A DNA stretch of 5,662 bases from Planctomycetota bacterium (lineage in GTDB: Bacteria; Planctomycetota; PUPC01; JACPCR01). Below the pieces are notes generated by a model, which was not told the origin of the DNA, did not search any database, and worked only from the letters and a program-made list of their open reading frames with translations. Below, one piece after another: positions 1 to 5,662 of the stretch. Within the stretch, counting starts at the first letter, position 1, and each line of letters begins with the position of its first letter. Both the position numbers and the translations under genes were made by a program. The DNA is taken from the NCBI GenBank assembly GCA_030740295.1, contig JASLXP010000932.1:1-5662 (forward strand), read 5' to 3'.

Positions 1-281
1 GTTTCCTCACCGGTCTCGGCAACATCTGGCCCAAGTATGAGATCGACTTCTACAATCACCTGGTCGAAGGCCGTCGCGACGAGGCCCTGAAGATCGTCAA
101 CGAAAAGGACCTGCCCTACCTGTCCGTGACCAGGGAAACCAAGCGCTATTGGGCCTGCGTGAAAGCGCTCCAGGAGATGTCCGGCCTGCCCGGCGGCAAG
201 ATGCGCCCGCCGTTGCTGGATTGCACGCATGAGCAGCGCGACGAACTGAGAAGAGTCTGTTCGGAGATTGGCCTGTTGTAG
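1..281 (+). CDS. DapA/DHDPS-superfamily aldolase or dehydratase, C-terminal part (5' end cut by window edge)
   Basis: The plus strand is open from the window edge; the first full codon starts at base 3. It encodes 92 residues and ends with TAG at 279-281. The residues fit the C-terminal end of the dihydrodipicolinate synthase / N-acetylneuraminate lyase TIM-barrel superfamily. A GLGNIWP segment near the start resembles the family's G-x-x-N-x-x-P turn. A long helical stretch (EIDFYNHLVEGRRDEALKI) follows, then a vKaL-x-x-x-x-GLPGG segment, the family-typical MRPPLLD element and a final helix ending in GLL. Enzymes of this family form a Schiff base between pyruvate or a 2-keto acid and a barrel lysine. 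That lysine and the catalytic tyrosine lie upstream of the window and cannot be checked. The LPYL and RPPLLD segments recall 5-dehydro-4-deoxyglucarate dehydratase-like members, but the substrate cannot be assigned from this fragment. It converges on the large glycosidase-like gene with a 35-bp gap. Confidence 0.85.
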   Translation, partial: FLTGLGNIWPKYEIDFYNHLVEGRRDEALKIVNEKDLPYLSVTRETKRYWACVKALQEMSGLPGGKMRPPLLDCTHEQRDELRRVCSEIGLL

Positions 282-316
282 CGCTGCGGATAGCCTTAAA
301 TTGCTCCTATTCCCAT
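282..316. other. Short gap between convergent genes, no terminator seen
   Basis: The plus-strand stop (279-281) and the minus-strand stop (CTA at 317-319, read as TAG) are 35 bp apart. The gap is AT-richer than its surroundings. I see no GC stem followed by a T-run in either direction. The nearest inverted repeat, GACCTG/CAGGTC with a 4-base loop at 326-341, lies inside the last codons of the minus-strand gene and has no T tract on either side. Confidence 0.6.
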
Positions 317-3300
317 CTATTTATAGACCTGCACCCAGGTCAACCCCGGGCCCATCGAACCGTTGGGATTGCGGCGGTGAAGGTATGGACGCGCATCCAG
401 GAGCGTGCGGATGTACCGGAATGGCGTTGCCGGCAGGCGATGGACGTATGCGCCGTCCTCTCCGCAGATGGCTTTGTTTTCTCCAACGGTTGTCCAGTTT
501 TTTCCATCAGTTGAGACCTGGATGATACAGTCCGTACGACGGAACATACTGACGCCGTAGTGCACCTTCGGACCGAAGTACTCCCAGTAGAACTGCGCCC
601 GGATGGCGATTTTTTTCGCGACCACCGGCTTAGTGAGTTTGATGATTGCCCCGCTTCTCAGTTGCGCGTTATCTTTGCGTTGAAAGAGACTGCCGATGGA
701 GTAAGGCGCGTACTTGAGTAATTCACAGACTTTATTGCCTTCCTTGTCCAGATAAGTGCCGGCCAGATTCGGATCGTCTGACCAGACTCCATCGTCCGGA
801 ATGATTGCGGTATCTGACTGCTCGATTCTCTCCGTGCCGGGGATGACCAGTGGAAGCCGTTTCCGATCTTTCCAGAGGGCAAGATCTCTTGCTGTTGGAG
901 CGACGCCCGTGATGGCCAGGAGTACTTCCTTGCGGCCGGATCGCCTTCCGGGCGGATAATGGACGGAGACGCTCTTGATCGCGAGCTCAGGATATGGATT
1001 GACCCACTCGTGCAGCGTGACCTTCAGTGGGTCACCGGCCCCCGTCATTCCAAGCCACGCGGGTCTGAAGAAGAGTGAGATATATTCCGTCATCCGATGC
1101 TTTGCGGATTTGAAATTTATGACGTCCACGCCGGCAGCTCGGGAGGCGCCGCCCGGCTGATAGATTCCGTAGCAGGCGTACTTCTTCGACAGGTTTCCCA
1201 TCGCATCGAGCGGCTGGGTAAGGTAGCGACCATTCGTATAAGTGATGCGGTACCCGGGCGCGTTGCCGCCGGCAAGATTGGTGCGCAGGAAGATCAGGCT
1301 GGCAGCCGGGCGGCCAACAGGAATTTCAGGGGATTGGTTTGGGATGACCAGCCGGGCATTCTTTGACTGCATAGCCACCATCACGATGGATTTGCCGCCA
1401 TTGTTTTTCGGGTCGATGACTTTGAAGGGAACTTCCTCGAATTCGACGTCCCCCCGCGGCAAATGGCGAAGATCGTTGTTAGGTCCCCAGTCGAGCCAGT
1501 CCTTGCCATCGCCCGGGACCGGGTCGATATGCGACCAGTTGCAGGCGCCCTTCATGTCGATTTTGAAGTAGTCCTTCTTTACGCCGTCCCGCCAGGAAGG
1601 AAGTTCACGCTCTAATACAATCTCACCGAATCTCTGCTGCATATGTGCTATTTTCAAAGCCCACTCTTCGGTGTGAACAGGAGGGCTGTTCGGGTTCCAT
1701 GCCTGGCAGAAAAAGGGGATGTTCGAACCGCCGTCAACCATCGTCATACTGCGGCAGAATTGCCCGGTGAGCACTTGGTCTACGGGCCCTGCGGCTCCCC
1801 AGACAGAGTTCCACGTTCCCCAGACTCGGTGGCCTTCCGGAGCTTTATAATACTCGTTGACCCTCCCGCGATTCGGGAATGGGAACTCCGCCTGGAGCAT
1901 CGTCGTCCGTTCGAAGCGTCGTATGGCTTCCTCGGGATCGGATTTTTCGTCACCGGTGATCCCCCTCCAGCAGTACACATGCATGTCCTCAGGAATGCGG
2001 TCGTATGCCTTATACATGTCGTTGTATGCGCCGTTCCCTCCTTCGAACCCGGCTACCATCATGGTATCCAAAAGCGCCGTCTTCCTGTTTCGAAGCCGAA
2101 AAAGGTCGTAGGCGCGCAAGACCATTTCGGTGAAGAGCTCGTCGCCCGATTTGTTCCTGACCAGACAGCGACGATCTGCATTCCATCTCGAACCGCCGTC
2201 CGTGCCGTCCATTTCATCGGTATTGATGTTGATTGAACCGACGACGCCCCCGTTATTCACCCTTCGGGCATACCCATCGTAAAACTCGTAGCGACCGTAG
2301 TGCGACGGGCAACAGTTAATGCGCATGTAGCCGGCCAGCCCGGTACCGAGGTAGTGCCAGTTTTCGTCGTCAGCCATTTCGGTCGGGCTGCCGCCGCTGT
2401 GTCCCGCATATCCAGCGGTTGAGTTCATGAAGTAATCCTCGAGCGCGGGATGCCTGCTGCCGAGTACGTAGTTCACCTTCAGCCGGGCGAGCGCGCGGAT
2501 CATCGGCAGCGTCAGGCCGCCGCGGCAATCGAGCATTCTCCATGGGATGTACGGCCAGTCTCGAATCTCGATGCCGCGGGCAGACGCGGATGATTCATCA
2601 CGCCGGATCAGGAGCTGGTGGAGCGTCTGCACGCCGTAGAAAGTACCCGCCTGATCGTACCCGCAGATGACGATTCCGTCGGGGCCCGATGCCAGGTAAT
2701 AGCCTTGAATGCCCGGTTTCTTATCGTCCAGCTTCCATCCATGCGCGCCCGCCATCTTTCGGGCAAGCCCGTCTTCGAAGGTCTCGCCGATGACGATAGC
2801 GCCCTTGGCGTCTTCAATCGTCTCATCACCTTTCTCGAGGATTGGGTTCAGCCTGATCCCCAGCGCCGCGTATACCTCGTCGACCAGATTGTCCTTTACC
2901 TTTTCGCCCCGTCCGCCGTTTCGATAGTAAACCCGCGTCCCGTCCTTGATGACAAATTCACCGGGACGCTCTTCGACCTCCTGCGGGGTCGGCATCAACA
3001 CGGGCCCTTCGAGTTTCCTGAACTGGCGATATTTCTTTTCGGGAACGACCAGGCCCTCCTTCCATCGAAAGCGGCTGATCCCTTTGTGTTCTCCCTTGGG
3101 TCCGCCCCATATTCGAATGAAGTAGCTCGCATGGCCCCCGTCTCCGAACCAGATCTTGACGTACCGGCAAACAGAATTGACGCGGCGAATCCGACCGTAA
3201 AGGACAGGGCCGGGCGGATTGAGCACCCCGGCCCCGCGCAGCTTACGTGATAGCACAAACTCTTCACCGCCTTCCGCTCGCACACTCACCGTCATGTTTT

Positions 3301-4966
3301 GGATGGCCGCGGCAGGCAGAAGCTCAACGCTTCGGACGTAGTATTCTTCGCCGAGATCAAAAATGATTTCGTGTCCCTTTGGGTAAGGAACATATCCGGC
3401 TGTGGGTCGGGGGTGCGTCCATTGCACAAACTTCCGCTGTTGATCCGGATGGGTGAGAGAGCCCTCGGTCGCGGAAATCCATCCGGTTGTGCCGCCGATA
3501 TCCGGCTGTCCGTGAATCCAACCGGGAGTCCACTGTTTACGGGAAGGAAATTCCTCTTTGTCCGTGCCGGGCTCTCGGTAGGTGTACTTCACCTTGGCCA
3601 GCTTTTCCTTTTCAAGATTCGTATCATCCCTCGGCGAATTCCCAGTCAGGCATACCGCGCCGGTTGGTGCGCCGTAGATCTGCTGTTCGATGGAGATCGA
3701 GTCGATGGCCGCAGAGCCTTTACTGTCCATCAAGCGAATAAAGACTGTGGCCTCACGCTGGCCTGGATCGGAGAAGAAATCCACTACGTGGTCTTCCCAC
3801 TCGCCGGTCTTGGTGAACTCATGCTGAAGCCACGGCTTGTCCACACCAAGAAAGACCTTCGCTTCCCCGCTGTCCTTCCGAACCCTGGCCGTAAGTTTGT
3901 AGCCAACATTCGGCAGGACGCCGAATTTCTGTGTGACCTGCACGCCATGCTCTTCCGCATTGGCCGAGACTGAAAGAACGGCATGGCCCAAATCGTCATC
4001 AAATTTCAAATCGGCTTTGGTCTTTTCACCAAGAGTCGCCATCCTCCAGACCTTCGGCCGATCAGAATCTTTGACGACTTCGTTGAAGGCGCCGTTGGCG
4101 AGCGTGTTTCGATGTTCGAACACAATGACCCCGGTCGGGTACGGCACGTGCCAGGAATTGGTGGGGTTGTAGGTCCACGTCGTTCGCATGCGTTCGCCGC
4201 CGGTATCCGGTTTGGGGCCGTCTCGAACCATTCGCAGACCCCATACTTCACCACGCCGAGGGGGCCCCCGGTACTTGAAATCCACCTTGTCCGTCTTATC
4301 CGTATCGAAGCCATCGTACGGGAACGTAAGCTCAACAATCCATCTCTTGGCTCCGAAGGCACCAGCCATCTTGTACCCGGTTTCGATGTACGGCACGAAG
4401 GGAGGATACAGACCGTCATACCATACGGCTGGGTATGCGTTGAAAATGAATTGGTATACCTGACCAACACCCCCGACGCCGCCAAGCTCGATGAAGGTCT
4501 CGATATGGTCTCCGCGACCAGCGGTTGCCCACCTGCGTTTCCCTCCGGGGTGGCTCGAGGCCATCCTCACCATTTTCAGATTCGGCTCTTCGCAGACGAG
4601 CGCCATGTAGAGATTCTCATCGTCGTGGCAGACATAAATGACCGTCTGCTTGCGGACCGGCTCCTTGGTCATCCACTGAATGAACGCGCTCTTGGTGTGA
4701 TCAGCGACTTTCCAGCAGTCGTCTTCCAATATGCCGTCCAGAAGCGGCGGAACATCGATTCTGCGCGAGACCAGCGTTTTGAAGTCATCACTATCGTTAA
4801 ACGCACGATTGAATTTCGTTCTGAACCGAAACGTCGTCTGTTCGATGAAGTCCCCGCCAAGCCGATCCTCGTACGCGTCCTTTGTCTCGGCCAACATGAC
4901 CTGGGCAAACAGCACGGTCAATGCGCACATGTCTGTGAATCGTTGCCGGGTTGTATGTGTTGTCAT
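317..4966 (-). CDS. Secreted multidomain glycoside-hydrolase-20-like protein with CBM9, CBM4/9-like and two discoidin-like modules
   Basis: This is one uninterrupted 1549-residue frame. The start is ATG at 4964-4966. An in-frame TGA lies at 4994-4996, so nothing longer is possible, and starting at Met13 would lose the basic n-region (R7, R9) of the signal peptide. No Shine-Dalgarno sequence is visible. Residues 1-26 look like a type I signal peptide, cleaved near MLA|ETK. Modules by eye: residues 66-285 are CBM9-like, with the hallmark IDVPPLLDGILEDDCW at 70-85. Residues 286-428 are a CBM4/9-type sandwich opening with NGAF. Residues about 470-622 are discoidin/F5_8C-like. Residues about 652-800 are GH20 domain-2-like (QGYYLASGPDGIVICGYDQAGTFYGVQTLHQLL, split here as QGYYLASGPDG, then IVICGYDQAG and TFYGVQTLHQLL). 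About 803-1120 are a GH20-like barrel starting DWPYIPWRMLDCRG. About 1170-1375 are a beta-rich module I cannot name. About 1390-1549 are discoidin-like. GH20 enzymes are retaining beta-N-acetylhexosaminidases in which an Asp-Glu pair assists through the substrate acetamido group; here D917-E918 sit in NINTDEMDG rather than HxGGDE. Activity and substrate are therefore uncertain. Presence of the gene is near certain; the GH20-like assignment is moderately sure. Confidence 0.93.
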   Translation of the reverse strand: MTTHTTRQRFTDMCALTVLFAQVMLAETKDAYEDRLGGDFIEQTTFRFRTKFNRAFNDSDDFKTLVSRRIDVPPLLDGILEDDCWKVADHTKSAFIQWMTKEPVRKQTVIYVCHDDENLYMALVCEEPNLKMVRMASSHPGGKRRWATAGRGDHIETFIELGGVGGVGQVYQFIFNAYPAVWYDGLYPPFVPYIETGYKMAGAFGAKRWIVELTFPYDGFDTDKTDKVDFKYRGPPRRGEVWGLRMVRDGPKPDTGGERMRTTWTYNPTNSWHVPYPTGVIVFEHRNTLANGAFNEVVKDSDRPKVWRMATLGEKTKADLKFDDDLGHAVLSVSANAEEHGVQVTQKFGVLPNVGYKLTARVRKDSGEAKVFLGVDKPWLQHEFTKTGEWEDHVVDFFSDPGQREATVFIRLMDSKGSAAIDSISIEQQIYGAPTGAVCLTGNSPRDDTNLEKEKLAKVKYTYREPGTDKEEFPSRKQWTPGWIHGQPDIGGTTGWISATEGSLTHPDQQRKFVQWTHPRPTAGYVPYPKGHEIIFDLGEEYYVRSVELLPAAAIQNMTVSVRAEGGEEFVLSRKLRGAGVLNPPGPVLYGRIRRVNSVCRYVKIWFGDGGHASYFIRIWGGPKGEHKGISRFRWKEGLVVPEKKYRQFRKLEGPVLMPTPQEVEERPGEFVIKDGTRVYYRNGGRGEKVKDNLVDEVYAALGIRLNPILEKGDETIEDAKGAIVIGETFEDGLARKMAGAHGWKLDDKKPGIQGYYLASGPDGIVICGYDQAGTFYGVQTLHQLLIRRDESSASARGIEIRDWPYIPWRMLDCRGGLTLPMIRALARLKVNYVLGSRHPALEDYFMNSTAGYAGHSGGSPTEMADDENWHYLGTGLAGYMRINCCPSHYGRYEFYDGYARRVNNGGVVGSININTDEMDGTDGGSRWNADRRCLVRNKSGDELFTEMVLRAYDLFRLRNRKTALLDTMMVAGFEGGNGAYNDMYKAYDRIPEDMHVYCWRGITGDEKSDPEEAIRRFERTTMLQAEFPFPNRGRVNEYYKAPEGHRVWGTWNSVWGAAGPVDQVLTGQFCRSMTMVDGGSNIPFFCQAWNPNSPPVHTEEWALKIAHMQQRFGEIVLERELPSWRDGVKKDYFKIDMKGACNWSHIDPVPGDGKDWLDWGPNNDLRHLPRGDVEFEEVPFKVIDPKNNGGKSIVMVAMQSKNARLVIPNQSPEIPVGRPAASLIFLRTNLAGGNAPGYRITYTNGRYLTQPLDAMGNLSKKYACYGIYQPGGASRAAGVDVINFKSAKHRMTEYISLFFRPAWLGMTGAGDPLKVTLHEWVNPYPELAIKSVSVHYPPGRRSGRKEVLLAITGVAPTARDLALWKDRKRLPLVIPGTERIEQSDTAIIPDDGVWSDDPNLAGTYLDKEGNKVCELLKYAPYSIGSLFQRKDNAQLRSGAIIKLTKPVVAKKIAIRAQFYWEYFGPKVHYGVSMFRRTDCIIQVSTDGKNWTTVGENKAICGEDGAYVHRLPATPFRYIRTLLDARPYLHRRNPNGSMGPGLTWVQVYK
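4889..4966 (-). other. Signal peptide coding segment of the glycosidase-like protein
   Basis: Residues 1-26 have a short n-region with two arginines (R7, R9). A hydrophobic core (CALTVLFAQVMLA, residues 14-26) follows, with an M-L-A cleavage box before E27. No lipobox cysteine sits after the core, because C14 lies at its start, so a soluble exported protein is more likely than a lipoprotein. The core is short and interrupted by Q22, which lowers certainty. Confidence 0.7.
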
Positions 4967-4987
4967 GGATTGGTGGCAGACAGATGG

Positions 4988-4999
4988 TGCTGATCAGCA
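4988..4999. promoter_or_regulatory. 12-bp perfect palindrome TGCTGATCAGCA upstream of the glycosidase-like gene
   Basis: The sequence is an exact 12-bp palindrome lying 21 bp upstream of the ATG at 4966, between the start codon and the TATACT candidate at 5030-5035. That is a suitable place for a repressor operator. A perfect 12-mer palindrome is expected about once per 4 kb by chance, so location is the main support. Confidence 0.3.
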
Positions 5000-5029
5000 G
5001 CGTCAACAGGTGAGCATGAAGAGGAGGCG

Positions 5030-5035
5030 AGTATA
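5030..5035 (-). promoter_or_regulatory. Candidate -10 box TATACT for the glycosidase-like gene
   Basis: On the minus strand the bases read TATACT, five of six matching the sigma-70 -10 consensus, and would give a 5' leader of roughly 55-60 bases. There is no good -35 hexamer at 16-18 bp spacing (the closest is TTCTTT). The organism's sigma-factor preferences are unknown. Confidence 0.22.
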
Positions 5036-5183
5036 GAGTCTCGGACCCCGGAAAAGAAGAGAGGCTTGGCCAATGGTATCTGCCAGTTTCAGAAATCCAA
5101 TCTTCCGAGTCGGTCGTCATTTGCCAGATTGACCAGCAGACCTCTTGCCAGCAGCTCTGGTCGGACGGGGGGGACGCCCATCC

Positions 5184-5205
5184 TGCGGATCCGTAAGGAT
5201 CTGCA
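5184..5205. repeat. 22-bp interrupted dyad; RNA hairpin with 9-bp stem and GUAA loop
   Basis: The left arm TGCGGATCC (5184-5192) and the right arm GGATCTGCA (5197-5205) are reverse complements except for one position, which becomes a G-U pair in plus-strand RNA. The loop is GTAA, a GNRA-type tetraloop. No T-run follows, so it is not an intrinsic terminator. As DNA it resembles an operator with half-sites TGC[G/A]GATCC. It lies 218 bp from the glycosidase start and 175 bp before the permease start, so it could serve either gene. The minus-strand RNA would carry an A-C mismatch, so any RNA role favours the plus strand. Confidence 0.5.
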
Positions 5206-5333
5206 CGGTTTGGCGAGAAACCATGGCACACGGAAACTCCCCTTAAAATGCCAATCAGATCTTGCCCGGCCTCTCGGGAATGGAAGAAACGATTTCTAAG
5301 ATGCTGATGGAACCAATAACCTCGGAGGATCAC

Positions 5334-5369
5334 GGGCGCGAAAGCGTCGCGTCAATTCACGCCCTTTTT
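5334..5369 (+). terminator. Terminator-like stem followed by TTTTT just before the MFS start (possible attenuator)
   Basis: GGGCG (5334-5338) can pair with CGCCC (5360-5364), and TTTTT (5365-5369) follows immediately, the arrangement of a rho-independent terminator. The stem is only 5 bp with a 21-base interior. Within that interior two alternative small hairpins can form: GGCGC-GAAA-GCGTC (5335-5348) and GCGT-CAATTC-ACGC (5349-5362). The T-run ends 10 bases before the ATG at 5380. No gene on the plus strand precedes it, so it would terminate either a short leader RNA of the permease gene or read-through antisense transcription from the left. Confidence 0.35.
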
Positions 5370-5379
5370 ATTCGCATCC

Positions 5380-5662
5380 ATGCTCCTGGACTACTTTCGA
5401 TCTTTCTATCCTCGCAATCAGCCCGGTGGTACGCGGCAGAGCTATGCTCATGAATTCAGGGCCGCGCTGACCATCCCTGCTGCATTCTCGCTGATGGAAA
5501 GCGGGGTAGTTGGGATCCTTGCCAGGAAGGCATTCGCCGTCACACCCGCTCAGTTTGCAGTCATCATGTCCGCGTCCAGCTTTGCCTGGGTGACGAGCTT
5601 TCTATGGACAAAATTCGCTCACGGCAGGCCTAAAGTAAGGCTCATTGTCGCGCTCCAGATCT
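5380..5662 (+). CDS. Major facilitator superfamily (MFS) transporter, N-terminal part (3' end cut by window edge)
   Basis: Starting at ATG 5380-5382 the frame stays open to the window end, giving 94 codons. The next in-frame upstream stop is TAA at 5317-5319 and no ATG, GTG or TTG lies between. The next in-frame methionine (Met39) would cut into the first membrane helix, so the chosen start is well supported. A hydrophilic N-terminus containing PRNQPGG precedes helix 1 (about residues 28-48, ALTIPAAFSLMESGVVGIL) and the segment ARKAFAVTPAQFAV. Helix 2 follows (about 57-76, ending SFLWTKFAHG). The GRPKVRLI stretch at 82-89 matches a degenerate MFS motif A in the loop between helices 2 and 3, and helix 3 begins at the edge. 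MFS proteins are inner-membrane secondary transporters; the substrate cannot be read from this part. There is no close Shine-Dalgarno; GGAGGA at 5324-5329 is 50 bases away. The gene is divergent from the glycosidase-like gene, so import of a released sugar is plausible but unproven. Confidence 0.82.
   Translation, partial: MLLDYFRSFYPRNQPGGTRQSYAHEFRAALTIPAAFSLMESGVVGILARKAFAVTPAQFAVIMSASSFAWVTSFLWTKFAHGRPKVRLIVALQI

Larger units (their letters stand above)
4967..5379. other. Divergent intergenic control region (413 bp), no credible gene
   Basis: This region separates two divergently transcribed genes and probably carries both promoters. The short open frames inside it have low-complexity or unconvincing translations and no family signature. 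From left to right it holds the palindrome TGCTGATCAGCA (4988-4999), a purine-rich GAGGAGG (5021-5027) on the plus strand with no start after it, and TATACT on the minus strand (5030-5035). A run of seven G follows (5167-5173), then a 22-bp dyad (5184-5205), TAAAAT on the plus strand (5244-5249) as a possible but unsupported -10 for the permease, a CCCG/CGGG hairpin (5265-5278), GGAGGA (5324-5329) and a terminator-like stem with TTTTT (5334-5369). No tRNA or known riboswitch consensus was recognised. Confidence 0.7.

Noticed and set aside
326..341. GACCTG-CACC-CAGGTC inverted repeat as a terminator for the convergent genes
   Set aside because: It is inside the last codons of the minus-strand gene, the stem is only 6 bp and no T-run follows in either direction.
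3299..3973. Plus-strand open frame of 224 codons (and neighbouring ones at 2618-3250 and 1643-2236)
   Set aside because: All are antisense shadows of the same real gene, with no recognisable domains or ribosome binding sites.
3983..4993. Long plus-strand open frame of 336 codons opposite the 5' part of the glycosidase-like gene
   Set aside because: It lies almost wholly antisense to a gene with clear domain signatures, its translation shows no family motif, and long antisense frames are common opposite GC-biased codons.
5016..5036. Six-codon frame MKRRRV on the plus strand overlapping GAGGAGG
   Set aside because: The purine run lies inside the frame, not before its start, and nothing links it to a downstream gene; it is most likely chance.
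5167..5173. Run of seven G as a phase-variable tract
   Set aside because: It is short, lies in non-coding DNA far from either start, and has no matching pattern elsewhere in the window.
4797..5333. Minus-strand open frame of 178 codons across the upstream region and the start of the glycosidase-like gene
   Set aside because: It overlaps the signal peptide and N-terminal coding sequence in another frame, and its translation is rich in Cys, Trp, His and Arg with no domain-like pattern.
5240..5379. Known riboswitch upstream of the permease
   Set aside because: I compared it by eye with common consensus cores (for example TPP and cobalamin) and found no match; only generic hairpins are visible.

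Overview
The window is bacterial DNA with one very large secreted-protein gene on the minus strand, flanked by two genes on the plus strand that the window edges cut off. The N-terminal signal peptide, the many carbohydrate-binding modules and the style of the flanking genes (a DapA-superfamily aldolase/dehydratase and an MFS transporter that begins with a PRNxPG-type N-terminus) suggest a polysaccharide-degrading environmental bacterium. A member of the Planctomycetes/Verrucomicrobia/Lentisphaerae group or a neighbouring uncultured phylum would fit, but this placement is a low-confidence inference. Neither visible start codon has a close Shine-Dalgarno sequence.

Layout. Bases 1-281 (+) hold the last 92 codons of a DapA/dihydrodipicolinate-synthase-superfamily protein. 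A 35-bp gap (282-316) with no recognisable terminator separates it from the convergent gene at 317-4966 (-). That gene encodes a 1549-residue exported multidomain protein. Its order is signal peptide, CBM9-like module, CBM4/9-like beta-sandwich, discoidin (F5/8 C)-like module, GH20 domain-2-like region, divergent GH20-like barrel, an uncharacterised beta-rich module, and a C-terminal discoidin-like module. Bases 4967-5379 are a 413-bp non-coding divergent control region. It contains a 12-bp perfect palindrome close to the glycosidase start, a weak -10 candidate, a 22-bp dyad that can fold into a 9-bp hairpin, and a terminator-like GC stem followed by TTTTT directly before the next gene. Bases 5380-5662 (+) are the first 94 codons of an MFS permease.

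How the genes may work together (inference). The large protein would bind and act on a glycan, possibly one containing amino sugars, outside the cytoplasm. The divergent permease could import a product, and the DapA-superfamily enzyme could cleave or dehydrate a sugar acid derived from it. They are not one operon, so the link rests only on proximity.

The most notable points are the departure of the GH20-like barrel from the classical HxGGDE and PEIDMPGH motifs while keeping an Asp-Glu pair, and the structured leader between the divergent genes. No mobile element, CRISPR array, tRNA or rRNA was seen.
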